Under the pieces are notes generated by a model, which was not told where the DNA came from, did not search any database, and was given only the letters and a program-made list of their open reading frames with translations. From positions 434,001 through 498,000 of the forward strand of contig NZ_JAVFWN010000001.1 in NCBI RefSeq assembly GCF_030929495.1: DNA of 64,000 nucleotides. Reading direction: 5' to 3'. The position numbers and the translations under genes were made by a program. This document shows, piece after piece, positions 18,149 to 25,947 of this stretch. This DNA comes from Nocardioides sp. LHD-245. GTDB taxonomy: Bacteria > Actinomycetota > Actinomycetes > Propionibacteriales > Nocardioidaceae. Within the stretch, counting starts at the first letter, position 1, and each line of letters begins with the position of its first letter.

Positions 18149-19152
18149 TGGGCAACAAGGTCGCGGTACTCGGTGCCGGCTCGTGGGGCACGGCATTCTC
18201 GATCGTGCTGGCCGACGCCGGCAACGACGTGTGCATCTGGGCGCGGCGCGAGGAGGTGGCGGCGGCGGTCAACGAGCGGCACGAGAACGTCGAGTACCTC
18301 GCGGGCATCGAGCTGCCGCGCACCATCACCGCCACCCACGACCCGGAGCGGGCCCTCGCGGGCGCCGACGTCGTCGTCCTCGCGGTGCCGTCGCAGTCCC
18401 TGCGCGACAACCTCCCGGCCTTCCTGCCGTACGTCGACAAGGATGCCGTGCTGGTCTCGCTGATGAAGGGCGTCGAGCTCGGCACCCTCAAGCGGATGTC
18501 GGAGGTGATCGCGGAGGTCGGCGACATCGGCGCGGACCGGATCGCTGTCGTCAGCGGCCCCAACCTGGCCCGCGAGATCGCCCGCCGCGAGCCGGCCGCC
18601 TCGGTCGTCGCGTGCGCCGACGAGTCCGTCGCGACGATGCTCCAGCAGCGGGTGCACTCGCCGGCGTTCCGGCCCTACACCAGCGTCGACGTCCTCGGCT
18701 GCGAGTACGGCGGCGCCTACAAGAACGTCGTGGCCCTCTGCGTCGGCATGGCGGTGGGCCAGGGCTTCGGCGACAACACCACCGCCTCGCTGATCACCCG
18801 CGGCCTCGCCGAGACCGCCCGGCTCGCCATGAATCTCGGCGCCAACCCGCTCACCCTGATGGGCCTCGCCGGCCTCGGCGACCTCGTCGCGACCTGCTCC
18901 TCGCCGCTGTCGCGCAACCGCACCTTCGGCGAGAAGCTCGGTCAGGGGATGACCGTCGAGCAGATCTACGCCTCGACCCGTCAGGTCGCCGAAGGGGCGA
19001 AGTCCTGTTCCTCGCTGCGCGCCCTCGCGGTCCGGTCCGGCATCGAGGCACCCATCGTCGACGCCGTCGACGAGGTCGTCCAGGGCCGGCTCACCACCTC
19101 GCAGCTGATGGACGCGTTCATCTCGCGCGACACCAAGGCCGAGCTGAGCTGA
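18148..19152 (+). CDS. gpsA: NAD(P)H-dependent glycerol-3-phosphate dehydrogenase
   Basis: This 334-residue cytosolic enzyme reduces dihydroxyacetone phosphate to glycerol 3-phosphate for phospholipid synthesis. The Rossmann motif [16 protein letters not shown] begins at residue 6, the catalytic lysine lies in GAYKNVVAL, and the C-terminal domain includes [12 protein letters not shown] and SRNRTFG. Length is standard. It is translationally coupled to plsC. Confidence 0.97.
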   Translation: MGNKVAVLGAGSWGTAFSIVLADAGNDVCIWARREEVAAAVNERHENVEYLAGIELPRTITATHDPERALAGADVVVLAVPSQSLRDNLPAFLPYVDKDAVLVSLMKGVELGTLKRMSEVIAEVGDIGADRIAVVSGPNLAREIARREPAASVVACADESVATMLQQRVHSPAFRPYTSVDVLGCEYGGAYKNVVALCVGMAVGQGFGDNTTASLITRGLAETARLAMNLGANPLTLMGLAGLGDLVATCSSPLSRNRTFGEKLGQGMTVEQIYASTRQVAEGAKSCSSLRALAVRSGIEAPIVDAVDEVVQGRLTTSQLMDAFISRDTKAELS

Positions 19153-19158
19153 GCTGGA

Positions 19159-19190
19159 TGGCGCGAGCGTGTCGCTCGTTCCTCGCGCCA
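19159..19190. terminator. Hairpin after gpsA
   Basis: TGGCGCGAG (19159-19167) pairs with CTCGCGCCA (19182-19190). A competing inner hairpin GAGCG/CGCTC also exists. It lies between the convergent ends of gpsA and the YqeY-like gene. Confidence 0.5.
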
Positions 19191-19222
19191 CGCTGCCCCG
19201 CCCGGCTGCCTCCGCCCGGCGG

Positions 19223-19588
19223 CTAGAGGTACGCCGACAGCAGGTCCGCGGCGGCCCGCAGCTCGCGCGCGCGGTCGGGTGCGTGCGCCTCGGACTGCGC
19301 CGCCGCGGCGAGGAGGTCGTCCCGCTCGCCCGCGACGAGGGCGCGGACGTCGTCGTCGGTGAGCTCGCGCCGGGGCGCCTCGGCGGAGCCCAGACCGGAG
19401 GTGGCGCCGGCGATCGTCCCCGCGCCCGCGGGCCGGGCCGCTCCCGTGTCGGACACCGGCACCGCCTCGGCGTTGGCGATCGCGGCCACCATCGTGCGCA
19501 GCACCTTGACGGTGGCGAGGTCGCGCGCGCGCAGCGCCGAGCGGAGATCGTCGCGCAGCCGCGTGGCGAGGTCGGCCACGGTGCTCAC
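19223..19588 (-). CDS. YqeY-like protein, N-terminal domain only
   Basis: The 121-residue product resembles the first part of GatB/YqeY-domain proteins: LRDDLRSALRARDLATVKVL, then RTMVAAIANAEAV, and RELTDDDVRALVAGERDDL after a low-complexity Ala/Gly insert. Full YqeY is about 150 residues; here the protein ends at DLLSAYL, so the C-terminal bundle is missing. The full-length family is linked to GatB-type tRNA amidation, but the role of this short form is unknown. GTG 19588 overlaps the preceding PLP-enzyme stop by four bases, so the two are coupled. Confidence 0.7.
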   Translation of the reverse strand: MSTVADLATRLRDDLRSALRARDLATVKVLRTMVAAIANAEAVPVSDTGAARPAGAGTIAGATSGLGSAEAPRRELTDDDVRALVAGERDDLLAAAAQSEAHAPDRARELRAAADLLSAYL

Positions 19589-20691
19589 GCGTCGATCCGG
19601 TCGAGGGCCTGCTTCAGGTCGGCCCACAGGTCCTCGACGTCCTCGATGCCGACGGACAGCCGGACCAGGCCCTCGGGGATGGTGGCCGGCTCGAGCTTCC
19701 AGCGGCGCCGCCGCTCGAAGGTCGACTCGACACCGCCCAGGGAGGTCGCGTGCACCCACAGCGACGTCGCGCGGACCAGGAAGTCCCCGGCGTCCGCGCC
19801 GCCGGCCAGGACAGGTGCCACGATCGCGCCGAACCCGGGGTAGCGCACCTCCTCGACGGCCCGATGGTCGGCGAGGCGGCGGGCCAGCTCGGCGGCGTTG
19901 GCGGCGGCGCGCTCCAGACGTACGTGCAGGGTGCGCAGGCCGCGCAGGGCCAGCCAGGTCTCGAACGGCCCCGGCACGGCACCGGCGAGGTCACGCCGGC
20001 CCTTGAGGGCGGCGTACACCTCGTCGTCGGCCACGACGATCGCGCCCATCAGGACGTCGCTGTGGCCGGCGATGTACTTCGTCGCCGAGTGCACGACGAT
20101 GTCGGCGCCGAGCGACAGCGGCTGCTGCAGCAGGGGAGTCGCGAAGGTGTTGTCGACCACGACCCGGACACCGAGCTCCCGCGCGACGGCGCACAGCGCG
20201 GGGATGTCGGCGATCTCCAGCGCGGGGTTGGTCGGCGACTCGAGCCAGAGCAGGGCCACGTCCTCGTCGGCCCGCAGCGCCGCGATCACGGCCGCGGTGT
20301 CGCTGGTGTCGACCAGAGTCGCGCGCAGCCGACCCCGCGCCTCGGCGTCGGCGAGCGCGGTCACCGAACCGTTGTAGGCGTGCCGTGGCGCGATCACGCT
20401 GCCACCGGCGCCGACCAGGTCGAGGATCGTCGTCACCGCCGCCATGCCCGACGAGAACGCCAGGGCCCGACCGCCCTCCAGCGCGCCCAGCGTCTCCTCG
20501 AACGCCGACCACGTCGGGTTGCCGAAGCGCCCGTACTCCAGATCGCCTGTCGCGCCGTACGTCGAGGTCATCGTGATCGGCACGTTCAACGGCTGGTCGG
20601 GTCCGTGCGGCGGCCGGCCGGCGGTCACCGCGAGCGTGGCGGGACGCAGCGCCGGGGCAGTCGTGGACGGGTCGTGCGCAGGAGCGGCCAT
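19585..20691 (-). CDS. Cystathionine gamma-synthase / gamma-lyase family PLP enzyme
   Basis: This 368-residue member of the Cys/Met metabolism PLP family has the pyridoxal lysine in SATKYIAGHSD (about residue 190), the N-terminal TSTYGATGDLEYGRFGNPT that shapes the neighbouring active site, and LWLESPTNPALEIAD. The family includes cystathionine gamma-synthase (MetB), gamma-lyase and methionine gamma-lyase; these cannot be separated confidently by eye. Start ATG 20691 is divergent from ddl with only 24 bases between starts. The truncated YqeY gene follows in the same operon. Confidence 0.88.
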   Translation of the reverse strand: MAAPAHDPSTTAPALRPATLAVTAGRPPHGPDQPLNVPITMTSTYGATGDLEYGRFGNPTWSAFEETLGALEGGRALAFSSGMAAVTTILDLVGAGGSVIAPRHAYNGSVTALADAEARGRLRATLVDTSDTAAVIAALRADEDVALLWLESPTNPALEIADIPALCAVARELGVRVVVDNTFATPLLQQPLSLGADIVVHSATKYIAGHSDVLMGAIVVADDEVYAALKGRRDLAGAVPGPFETWLALRGLRTLHVRLERAAANAAELARRLADHRAVEEVRYPGFGAIVAPVLAGGADAGDFLVRATSLWVHATSLGGVESTFERRRRWKLEPATIPEGLVRLSVGIEDVEDLWADLKQALDRIDA

Positions 20692-20715
20692 GTCCCAAAG
20701 GTAGGGTCATCGCCG

Positions 20716-21840
20716 ATGAGCTCTCCCACCGGCCGCCGTGTCCGCGTCGCTGTCGTCTTCGGCGGCCGCTCCAGTGAGCACGCCATCTCGTGCGTGACGG
20801 CGGGGAGCGTGCTGCAGGCCATCGACCGCGAGAAGTACGACGTCATCCCGATCGGCATCGCCACCGACGGCCGGTGGGTGCTCGAGGCGGACGACCCGCA
20901 ACGCCACCGGATCACCGGCCCCGGTCAGCTGCCCGCGGTCGACGGCGACCGGGCCTCCGTCAGCCTGGCCCGCACGACCGACGGCACGGACCTCGTCGTC
21001 AGCGAGCCGTCGCAGGCGCCGCACGCGTTGGGCGAGGTCGACGTCGTCTTCCCGCTCCTGCACGGCCCCTGGGGCGAGGACGGCACGATCCAGGGCCTCT
21101 TCGAGATGTCCGACGTCCGGTACGTCGGCTCGGGGGTCCTCGCCTCCGCGGTCAGCATGGACAAGGCGTTCATGAAGATCGTGCTGCACGACGCCGGCCT
21201 GCCGGTGATGCCGAGCGAGACCGTCACCGCCCGCCAGTGGGCCGCCGACCCGCAGGCCGTGCGCGAGCGCGTCGCCGTGCTCGGCTACCCCCTCTTCGTC
21301 AAGCCCGCCCGGGGCGGCTCGAGCATCGGCATCGCCAAGGCGCACACACCCGACGAGTTCGACGCGGCCCTGGAGGGCGCGCTCGCGCACGATCCGAAGG
21401 TCCTCGTCGAGGTCTCCGCCGAGGGCGCCCGGGAGGTCGAGTGCGGGGTCCTCGCGGCGCTCGACGGCGGCGTCGACACCAGCCTGCCGGCGGAGATCCG
21501 GATCACCGGCGAACACGAGTTCTACGACTTCGAGGCCAAGTACCTCCCCGAGGAGCACACCGAGCTCGATGTGCCCGCGGTCCTGCCCGACGGCGTCCAG
21601 GAGCGGATGCGGGCGATGGCCGCGCAGGCGTTCACCGCGGTCGGCTGCGAGGGGCTGGCCCGCGTCGACTTCTTCCTCATGCCGGACGGCTCGCTGGTCG
21701 TCAACGAGCTCAACACGATGCCGGGCTTCACGCCGCTGTCGATGTTCCCGCAGATGTGGGCGGCGACGGGAGTGCCGTACGGCGAGCTCGTCGACCGGCT
21801 GCTGACGCTGGCCCTCCGGCGCGACACCGGCCTGCGCTAG
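20716..21840 (+). CDS. ddl: D-alanine--D-alanine ligase
   Basis: This 374-residue ATP-grasp enzyme joins two D-alanines for peptidoglycan precursor synthesis. The N-terminal VAVVFGGRSSEHAISCVTAG, the ATP-grasp segment FVKPARGGSSIGIAKA, and the C-terminal VVNELNTMPGFTPLSMFP with metal and substrate ligands are all present. The ATG at 20716 fits the family N terminus. Length is normal. Confidence 0.97.
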   Translation: MSSPTGRRVRVAVVFGGRSSEHAISCVTAGSVLQAIDREKYDVIPIGIATDGRWVLEADDPQRHRITGPGQLPAVDGDRASVSLARTTDGTDLVVSEPSQAPHALGEVDVVFPLLHGPWGEDGTIQGLFEMSDVRYVGSGVLASAVSMDKAFMKIVLHDAGLPVMPSETVTARQWAADPQAVRERVAVLGYPLFVKPARGGSSIGIAKAHTPDEFDAALEGALAHDPKVLVEVSAEGAREVECGVLAALDGGVDTSLPAEIRITGEHEFYDFEAKYLPEEHTELDVPAVLPDGVQERMRAMAAQAFTAVGCEGLARVDFFLMPDGSLVVNELNTMPGFTPLSMFPQMWAATGVPYGELVDRLLTLALRRDTGLR

Positions 21841-21880
21841 GTACAGGTGGGCGTATCGGTCGCGCCCGGCCCGGTGGGGC

Positions 21881-22375
21881 TCAGTCGCAGTCGTCGACCA
21901 GCGTGAGGTGCTTCTTGATCAGGGGCGCCAGCACGGTCATGGCCGCCGGACCCGCGTTGGGCCGGTAGCGCGACGGGATGGTGACCTCGACCCGGGGGCG
22001 GTAGCCGGCCGCGGTCAGGGTGAGGTCGAGCCCCTGGTCGTCGTACTGCTGGTCGGGGATGTAGTAGCCGACACCGTCGGCGGACTCGCAGGACGCGGTG
22101 AGGTCGAATCCGGCGGGCTTCGCGACGCCGCAGCGGACCACGATCGCCGGGTCGCCGTACGCCGCTGCGGGGGCGTCGGCCGGCTCGATGGAGACCTGCT
22201 CCTCGTCGGCGAGCGAGTCGGGCAGGTCGGCCGCGAAGGCGGCACAGGCGGCCCGGTCCGCCGCGGACTGCCGGGGGATGTCGACCTCGACCGGTCCGCC
22301 GCACGCCGACAGGCTCAGGGGCAGCGTGAGGAGAGCCGCGAGCGGGACGAGGCGGCCCCGGGAGGAGCGGGGCAA
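21881..22375 (-). CDS. DUF3515 family lipoprotein
   Basis: The 164-residue product has a short signal peptide with lipobox LSAC (cysteine near residue 25), so it is probably lipidated and exported. The soluble part contains VEVDIPRQSAADRAACAAF and ends with LVDDCD, matching the actinobacterial DUF3515 family of unknown function. Members occur next to ddl and thiL in related genomes, as here. It follows a small Lrp-type gene on the same strand after three bases. Confidence 0.85.
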   Translation of the reverse strand: MPRSSRGRLVPLAALLTLPLSLSACGGPVEVDIPRQSAADRAACAAFAADLPDSLADEEQVSIEPADAPAAAYGDPAIVVRCGVAKPAGFDLTASCESADGVGYYIPDQQYDDQGLDLTLTAAGYRPRVEVTIPSRYRPNAGPAAMTVLAPLIKKHLTLVDDCD

Positions 22376-22378
22376 CGA

Positions 22379-22615
22379 TCAGATGTGGACGACGGGGCAG
22401 GTGAGGGTGCGGGTGATGCCTTCGAGGTTCTGCACCTTGGAGACCACGAGCTTGCCGAGCTCGTCGACGTTGCGGGCCTCGGCGCGCACGATGACGTCGT
22501 AGGGACCCGTGACGTCCTCGGCCAGCGTGACGCCGGCGATCGCGCCCACCTCGCGGGCGACCTCGGCCGCCTTGCCGACATCGGTCTGGATCAGGATGTA
22601 GGCCTGCACCACCAT
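22379..22615 (-). CDS. Stand-alone Lrp/AsnC ligand-binding (RAM) domain protein
   Basis: This 78-residue protein is a lone RAM/AsnC-type effector domain without the DNA-binding half. Family traits: VQAYILIQTDVGKAAEVAREV at the start (shown in part), VAGVTLAEDVTGPYDVIVRAE-like middle strands, and the final GITRTLTCPVVHI. Such proteins bind amino acids and oligomerise, and may modulate full-length Lrp regulators. It begins at ATG 22615 and is probably cotranscribed with the DUF3515 lipoprotein. Confidence 0.88.
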   Translation of the reverse strand: MVVQAYILIQTDVGKAAEVAREVGAIAGVTLAEDVTGPYDVIVRAEARNVDELGKLVVSKVQNLEGITRTLTCPVVHI

Positions 22616-22733
22616 GGGGTCACGCTCCCGCCGGATGAGTTGGTCGGACGCCTCAACCTACCGCGCACCCCCTGGGAACAGAACCCGCGAGCCGGTGCCG
22701 TCTGCCCCTGCGGTCGTCTGGTGGGATGGAGCC

Positions 22734-23705
22734 ATGGCAGATGCGACCGACCGTGACCCGACCCTGGCGGATCTCGGCGAGTTCGGCCTGATCGGCCGGA
22801 TCAGCGAGGTGGTCGCCGCGACGGCGCCGGGGGAGGACGTGCTGCTCGGCCCGGGCGACGACGCCGCTGTGCTCCGGGTCCGCAAGGGCCATGTCGTCGT
22901 CTCGACGGATCTGATGGTGGAGGGACGACACTTCCGTCGTGACTGGGCCGAGGCGGTCGATGTCGGCCACCGGGCCGCGGCCCAGAACCTGTCCGACATC
23001 AATGCGATGGGTGGCCGGGCCCAGTGGCTGACCGTGGGGCTCGCCGCCCCCGCCGATCTCCCCGCCGCGTGGGCACTCGACTTCACCCGCGGTTTCGCCG
23101 AGGAGTGCGCGCTCGTCGGCGCCGGCCTGGTCGGCGGCGACGTCACCCGGGCCGACGAGATCGTCGTCGCCGTGACTGTGATCGGCGCCTGCGCCGTGTC
23201 CCCGGTGCTGCGCTCGGGCGCCGCGCCCGGCGACGTCCTGGCCCTGTGCGGGCGTCAGGGCTGGTCCGCCGGCGGCCTCGCGGTGCTCGGGCGGGGCTTC
23301 CGCTCGCCCCGCGTGCTCGTCGACGCCTACCGACGCCCCGCGCCGCCGTACGACGCCGGGCCGATCGCCGCCGAGGCCGGGGCCACCGCGATGATCGACG
23401 TGTCCGACGGACTGCTGGCCGAGGCCCGGCACCTCGCCGACGACTCCGGGGTCAGCATCGACGTCGAGACCGGCGCCTTCGAGATCCCCGAGCCGCTCCT
23501 GGCCGTCGGTCAGGCGACCGGCGCCGACCCGCTGCAGTTCATCCTCGGCGGCGGGGAGGACCACCCCCTGCTCGCCACCTTCCCGTCCGGCGTCACCCTG
23601 CCCGACGGCTGGACCCGGATCGGCTCGGTCGGCACCCGGGCCGACCTGCCCGTCACGGTCGACGGCGGCGCCTACGACGGCCCCACCGGCTGGACTCATT
23701 TTTGA
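22734..23705 (+). CDS. thiL: Thiamine-monophosphate kinase
   Basis: The 323-residue enzyme phosphorylates thiamine monophosphate to the diphosphate cofactor. It shows the AIR-synthase-fold motifs LGPGDDAAVLRV, VVSTDLMVEGRHFRRDW, AAQNLSDINAMGG and MIDVSDGLLAEARHL. The ATG at 22734 was chosen over longer frames upstream because family members begin roughly 20 residues before EFGLIGRI. It is divergent from the RAM-domain gene. Its stop codon abuts an array of 32-bp tandem repeats. Confidence 0.95.
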   Translation: MADATDRDPTLADLGEFGLIGRISEVVAATAPGEDVLLGPGDDAAVLRVRKGHVVVSTDLMVEGRHFRRDWAEAVDVGHRAAAQNLSDINAMGGRAQWLTVGLAAPADLPAAWALDFTRGFAEECALVGAGLVGGDVTRADEIVVAVTVIGACAVSPVLRSGAAPGDVLALCGRQGWSAGGLAVLGRGFRSPRVLVDAYRRPAPPYDAGPIAAEAGATAMIDVSDGLLAEARHLADDSGVSIDVETGAFEIPEPLLAVGQATGADPLQFILGGGEDHPLLATFPSGVTLPDGWTRIGSVGTRADLPVTVDGGAYDGPTGWTHF

Positions 23706-23706
23706 C

Positions 23707-23834
23707 CGACCCGGCGCAGATGAAGCTCCCGGACGCGCCGACCCGGCGCAGATGAAGCTCCCGGAGGCGCCGACCCGGCGCAGATGAAGCTCCTGGACGC
23801 GCCGACCCGGCCCAGACGAACCTCGACGGCGAAC
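23707..23834. repeat. Four 32-bp tandem repeats downstream of thiL
   Basis: Units start at 23707, 23739, 23771 and 23803 with exact 32-bp periodicity. The first three are nearly identical (core CCGGCGCAGATGAAGCTCC); the fourth is degenerate. The core is then repeated in inverted form (CCTCATCTGCGCCGG, about 23834-23848), so transcripts could form alternative hairpins. There are no spacers, so it is not a CRISPR array. Confidence 0.9.
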
Positions 23835-23862
23835 CTCATCTGCGCCGGCCGCGCAAAAACAC

Positions 23863-23896
23863 ACCGACCCGTCGCGTTCGAACGCGACGGGTCGGT
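23863..23896. terminator. Bidirectional terminator; 34-bp perfect palindrome (copy 2)
   Basis: This is identical to 12848-12881 (ACCGACCCGTCGCG, centre TTCGAA, then the complement). It lies between the convergent ends of thiL and rpmB and is preceded by an A-run (23855-23859), which reads as a T-run for minus-strand transcripts. Confidence 0.78.
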
Positions 23897-23907
23897 GAGA
23901 GATCAGG

Positions 23908-24093
23908 TCAGCGGGTGACCTTGCCGGCCTTGATGCAGCCGGTGCAGACGTTGAGGCGCTTGGGGGTGCCGTTGACCACGGCGCGCACACGCTGGATGTT
24001 GGGGTCGAAGCGACGCTTGGTGATCTTGCGCGACCACGGCCGGTTGTTGCCGAACGTCGGCTTCTTGTCGCAGATGTCGCACACGGCGGCCAT
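23908..24093 (-). CDS. rpmB: Ribosomal protein L28
   Basis: The 61-residue large-subunit protein keeps both cysteine pairs (VCDICDK and CTGCIK), that is, the zinc-binding C+ form rather than the Zur-regulated cysteine-free paralog. Other L28 traits are GNNRPWSRKITKRRF and NVCTGC near the end. The ATG at 24093 has AGGAG about nine bases upstream. It is monocistronic here and divergent from the DAK2-domain gene. Confidence 0.96.
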   Translation of the reverse strand: MAAVCDICDKKPTFGNNRPWSRKITKRRFDPNIQRVRAVVNGTPKRLNVCTGCIKAGKVTR

Positions 24094-24239
24094 GGTTGTC
24101 ACTCCTGGAGATTGCTCGTCACTAAGTCTTGTACGCCGGGCGCGCAGAGGGCGCTTCGGGCAACCGGACGAGAATAGCCGACGCGACCGTGCGGACCGAA
24201 ATCGGCGGAGCCCGCGGCACGTGCCCTAGGGTGACCTCG

Positions 24240-25940
24240 ATGGACGAGCGGACGGCGCCCGGGGAGCGGCGCAGCGGCATCGCGCTGGCGTCGGTCGTCC
24301 GGTTCGTCGACATCGCCGTGGACGCCCTGGCGGGCGCACGCGAGGAGGTCGACGCGCTCAACGTCTACCCGGTGCCCGACGGCGACACCGGCACCAACAT
24401 GTATCTCACCGTCGTCGCCGCCCGTGATGCGATCCGCGCCGCCCTCGGCGAGCACGCCGACAGCCCGGACCTGGTGAGCGAGGTCGACGCGCCGCTCTCG
24501 GCGATGGCGCGCGGCGCACTCCTCGGCGCCCGCGGCAACTCCGGCGTGATCCTCAGCGAGATGCTGGGCGCGGCCGCCCGCCGGATCGGCACCGCGCGCG
24601 CCGACGAGCGCAACGCGGTCGTGATGGCGGAGGCGCTGCAGCAGGCCTCCGCGGCCAGCTACGCCGCCGTGGGGGAGCCGGTCGAGGGCACCATGCTGAC
24701 CGTGATGCGCGCCGCCGCGGCGGCCGGTACGACGGCGGCCGATGCCCCCGCAGCGCGCAGCAGCGACGTCCTCACCGCGGCGGCCGCGGCTGCCCGGGAG
24801 GCCCTGGGGCGCACCCCCGAGCAGCTCGACGTCCTCGCCCAGGCAGGCGTGGTCGATGCCGGTGGGCGCGGCCTGTCGGTGATCCTCGACGCCGCCGAGA
24901 CGGTGCTGACCGGTCGCCGCCCGATCCCCGTGACGGCCCCGCTGGGCAGCCACGTCATCCCGGTGCCCCACGTCGGACCGGGTGCCGACGAGCTGAGCGC
25001 GGACGGCCCTGCCTATGAGGTGATGTACCTCCTCGACACCGACGACACGGTCGCTCCGGGGCTCCGCGAGCGGCTCGGCACGCTCGGCGACTCGGTCGTG
25101 GTGGTGGGCCGCGACGGCCTGTGGAACGTGCACGTCCACACCGACGACGTCGGCGCCGCGATCGAGGCCGGTCTGTCGGTCGGCCGCCCGCACCGGATCC
25201 GGGTCACCCACTTCGCCGAGCAGATCGCCCAGAAGGCGGCGGCGGAGACGCCGGTGCCGCCCACGCTCGCCGGGCGCCGGGTCGTCGCCGTCGCGGCCGG
25301 CCCGGGTCTGGCCGCGCTGTTCGAGGAGGCCGGGGCGGAGGTGGTCCGCGGCGGGCCCGGGCGCCGCCCCTCGACCGGCGAGCTGCTGGAGGCGATCGCG
25401 GCCTGCGGCGCTCGCGAGGTCGTGGTCCTGCCCAACGACGAGCCGACGATCCGCGCCGCGCTCGCCGCGGCGAGCACCGCCGAGGCAGACCACGGTGCCG
25501 CGGGCCTGCGGGTCGCGGTGATCCCGACCCACACGCAGGTGCAGGGCCTGGCCGCTGTCGCCGTCCACGAGCCGGGCCGCGCGTTCGACCAGGACGTGAC
25601 CGAGATGACCGCGACCGCCCGCCACGTCCGGCACGGCGCGGTCACGATCGCCGCCCGGCAGGCGATGACCATGGCCGGTCCCTGCGAGCCCGGCGACGCT
25701 CTCGGCGTCATCGCCGGCGACTTCGCCGTCGTCGGCGACGACCTCGGCTCCGTCGCCCTCGTCGTCCTCGACCGTCTCCTGGCCGCGGGTGGTGAGCTGG
25801 TCACGATCGTGAGCGGTGCGGACAGCGCCGGGCTGGCCGATCGGGCGACGGCCTGGGTGGAGGAGTTCCACCCCCATGTCGACGTCGTGGTGTACGACGG
25901 TGGGCAGGAGCGGTACCCGCTCCTCATGTCCGTCGAATGA
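24240..25940 (+). CDS. DAK2 domain protein, FakA-like kinase
   Basis: This 566-residue protein has an N-terminal DAK2 nucleotide-binding domain (about 15-210), with VYPVPDGDTGTNMYLTV and RGARGNSGVILSEML-type motifs (here ARGNSGVILSEMLG) and GTMLTVMRAA. A C-terminal DegV/FakA-associated region follows. FakA proteins phosphorylate fatty acids bound to FakB partners in phospholipid synthesis; that role here is by family analogy, and no fakB is in the window. ATG 24240 is followed directly by conserved residues. recG starts seven bases after the stop, an arrangement common in related genomes. Confidence 0.9.
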   Translation: MDERTAPGERRSGIALASVVRFVDIAVDALAGAREEVDALNVYPVPDGDTGTNMYLTVVAARDAIRAALGEHADSPDLVSEVDAPLSAMARGALLGARGNSGVILSEMLGAAARRIGTARADERNAVVMAEALQQASAASYAAVGEPVEGTMLTVMRAAAAAGTTAADAPAARSSDVLTAAAAAAREALGRTPEQLDVLAQAGVVDAGGRGLSVILDAAETVLTGRRPIPVTAPLGSHVIPVPHVGPGADELSADGPAYEVMYLLDTDDTVAPGLRERLGTLGDSVVVVGRDGLWNVHVHTDDVGAAIEAGLSVGRPHRIRVTHFAEQIAQKAAAETPVPPTLAGRRVVAVAAGPGLAALFEEAGAEVVRGGPGRRPSTGELLEAIAACGAREVVVLPNDEPTIRAALAAASTAEADHGAAGLRVAVIPTHTQVQGLAAVAVHEPGRAFDQDVTEMTATARHVRHGAVTIAARQAMTMAGPCEPGDALGVIAGDFAVVGDDLGSVALVVLDRLLAAGGELVTIVSGADSAGLADRATAWVEEFHPHVDVVVYDGGQERYPLLMSVE

Positions 25941-25947
25941 GGTTCTG

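Noticed and set aside
23707..23834. 32-bp repeats as a CRISPR array
   Set aside because: Units are contiguous without spacers and no cas genes are nearby.
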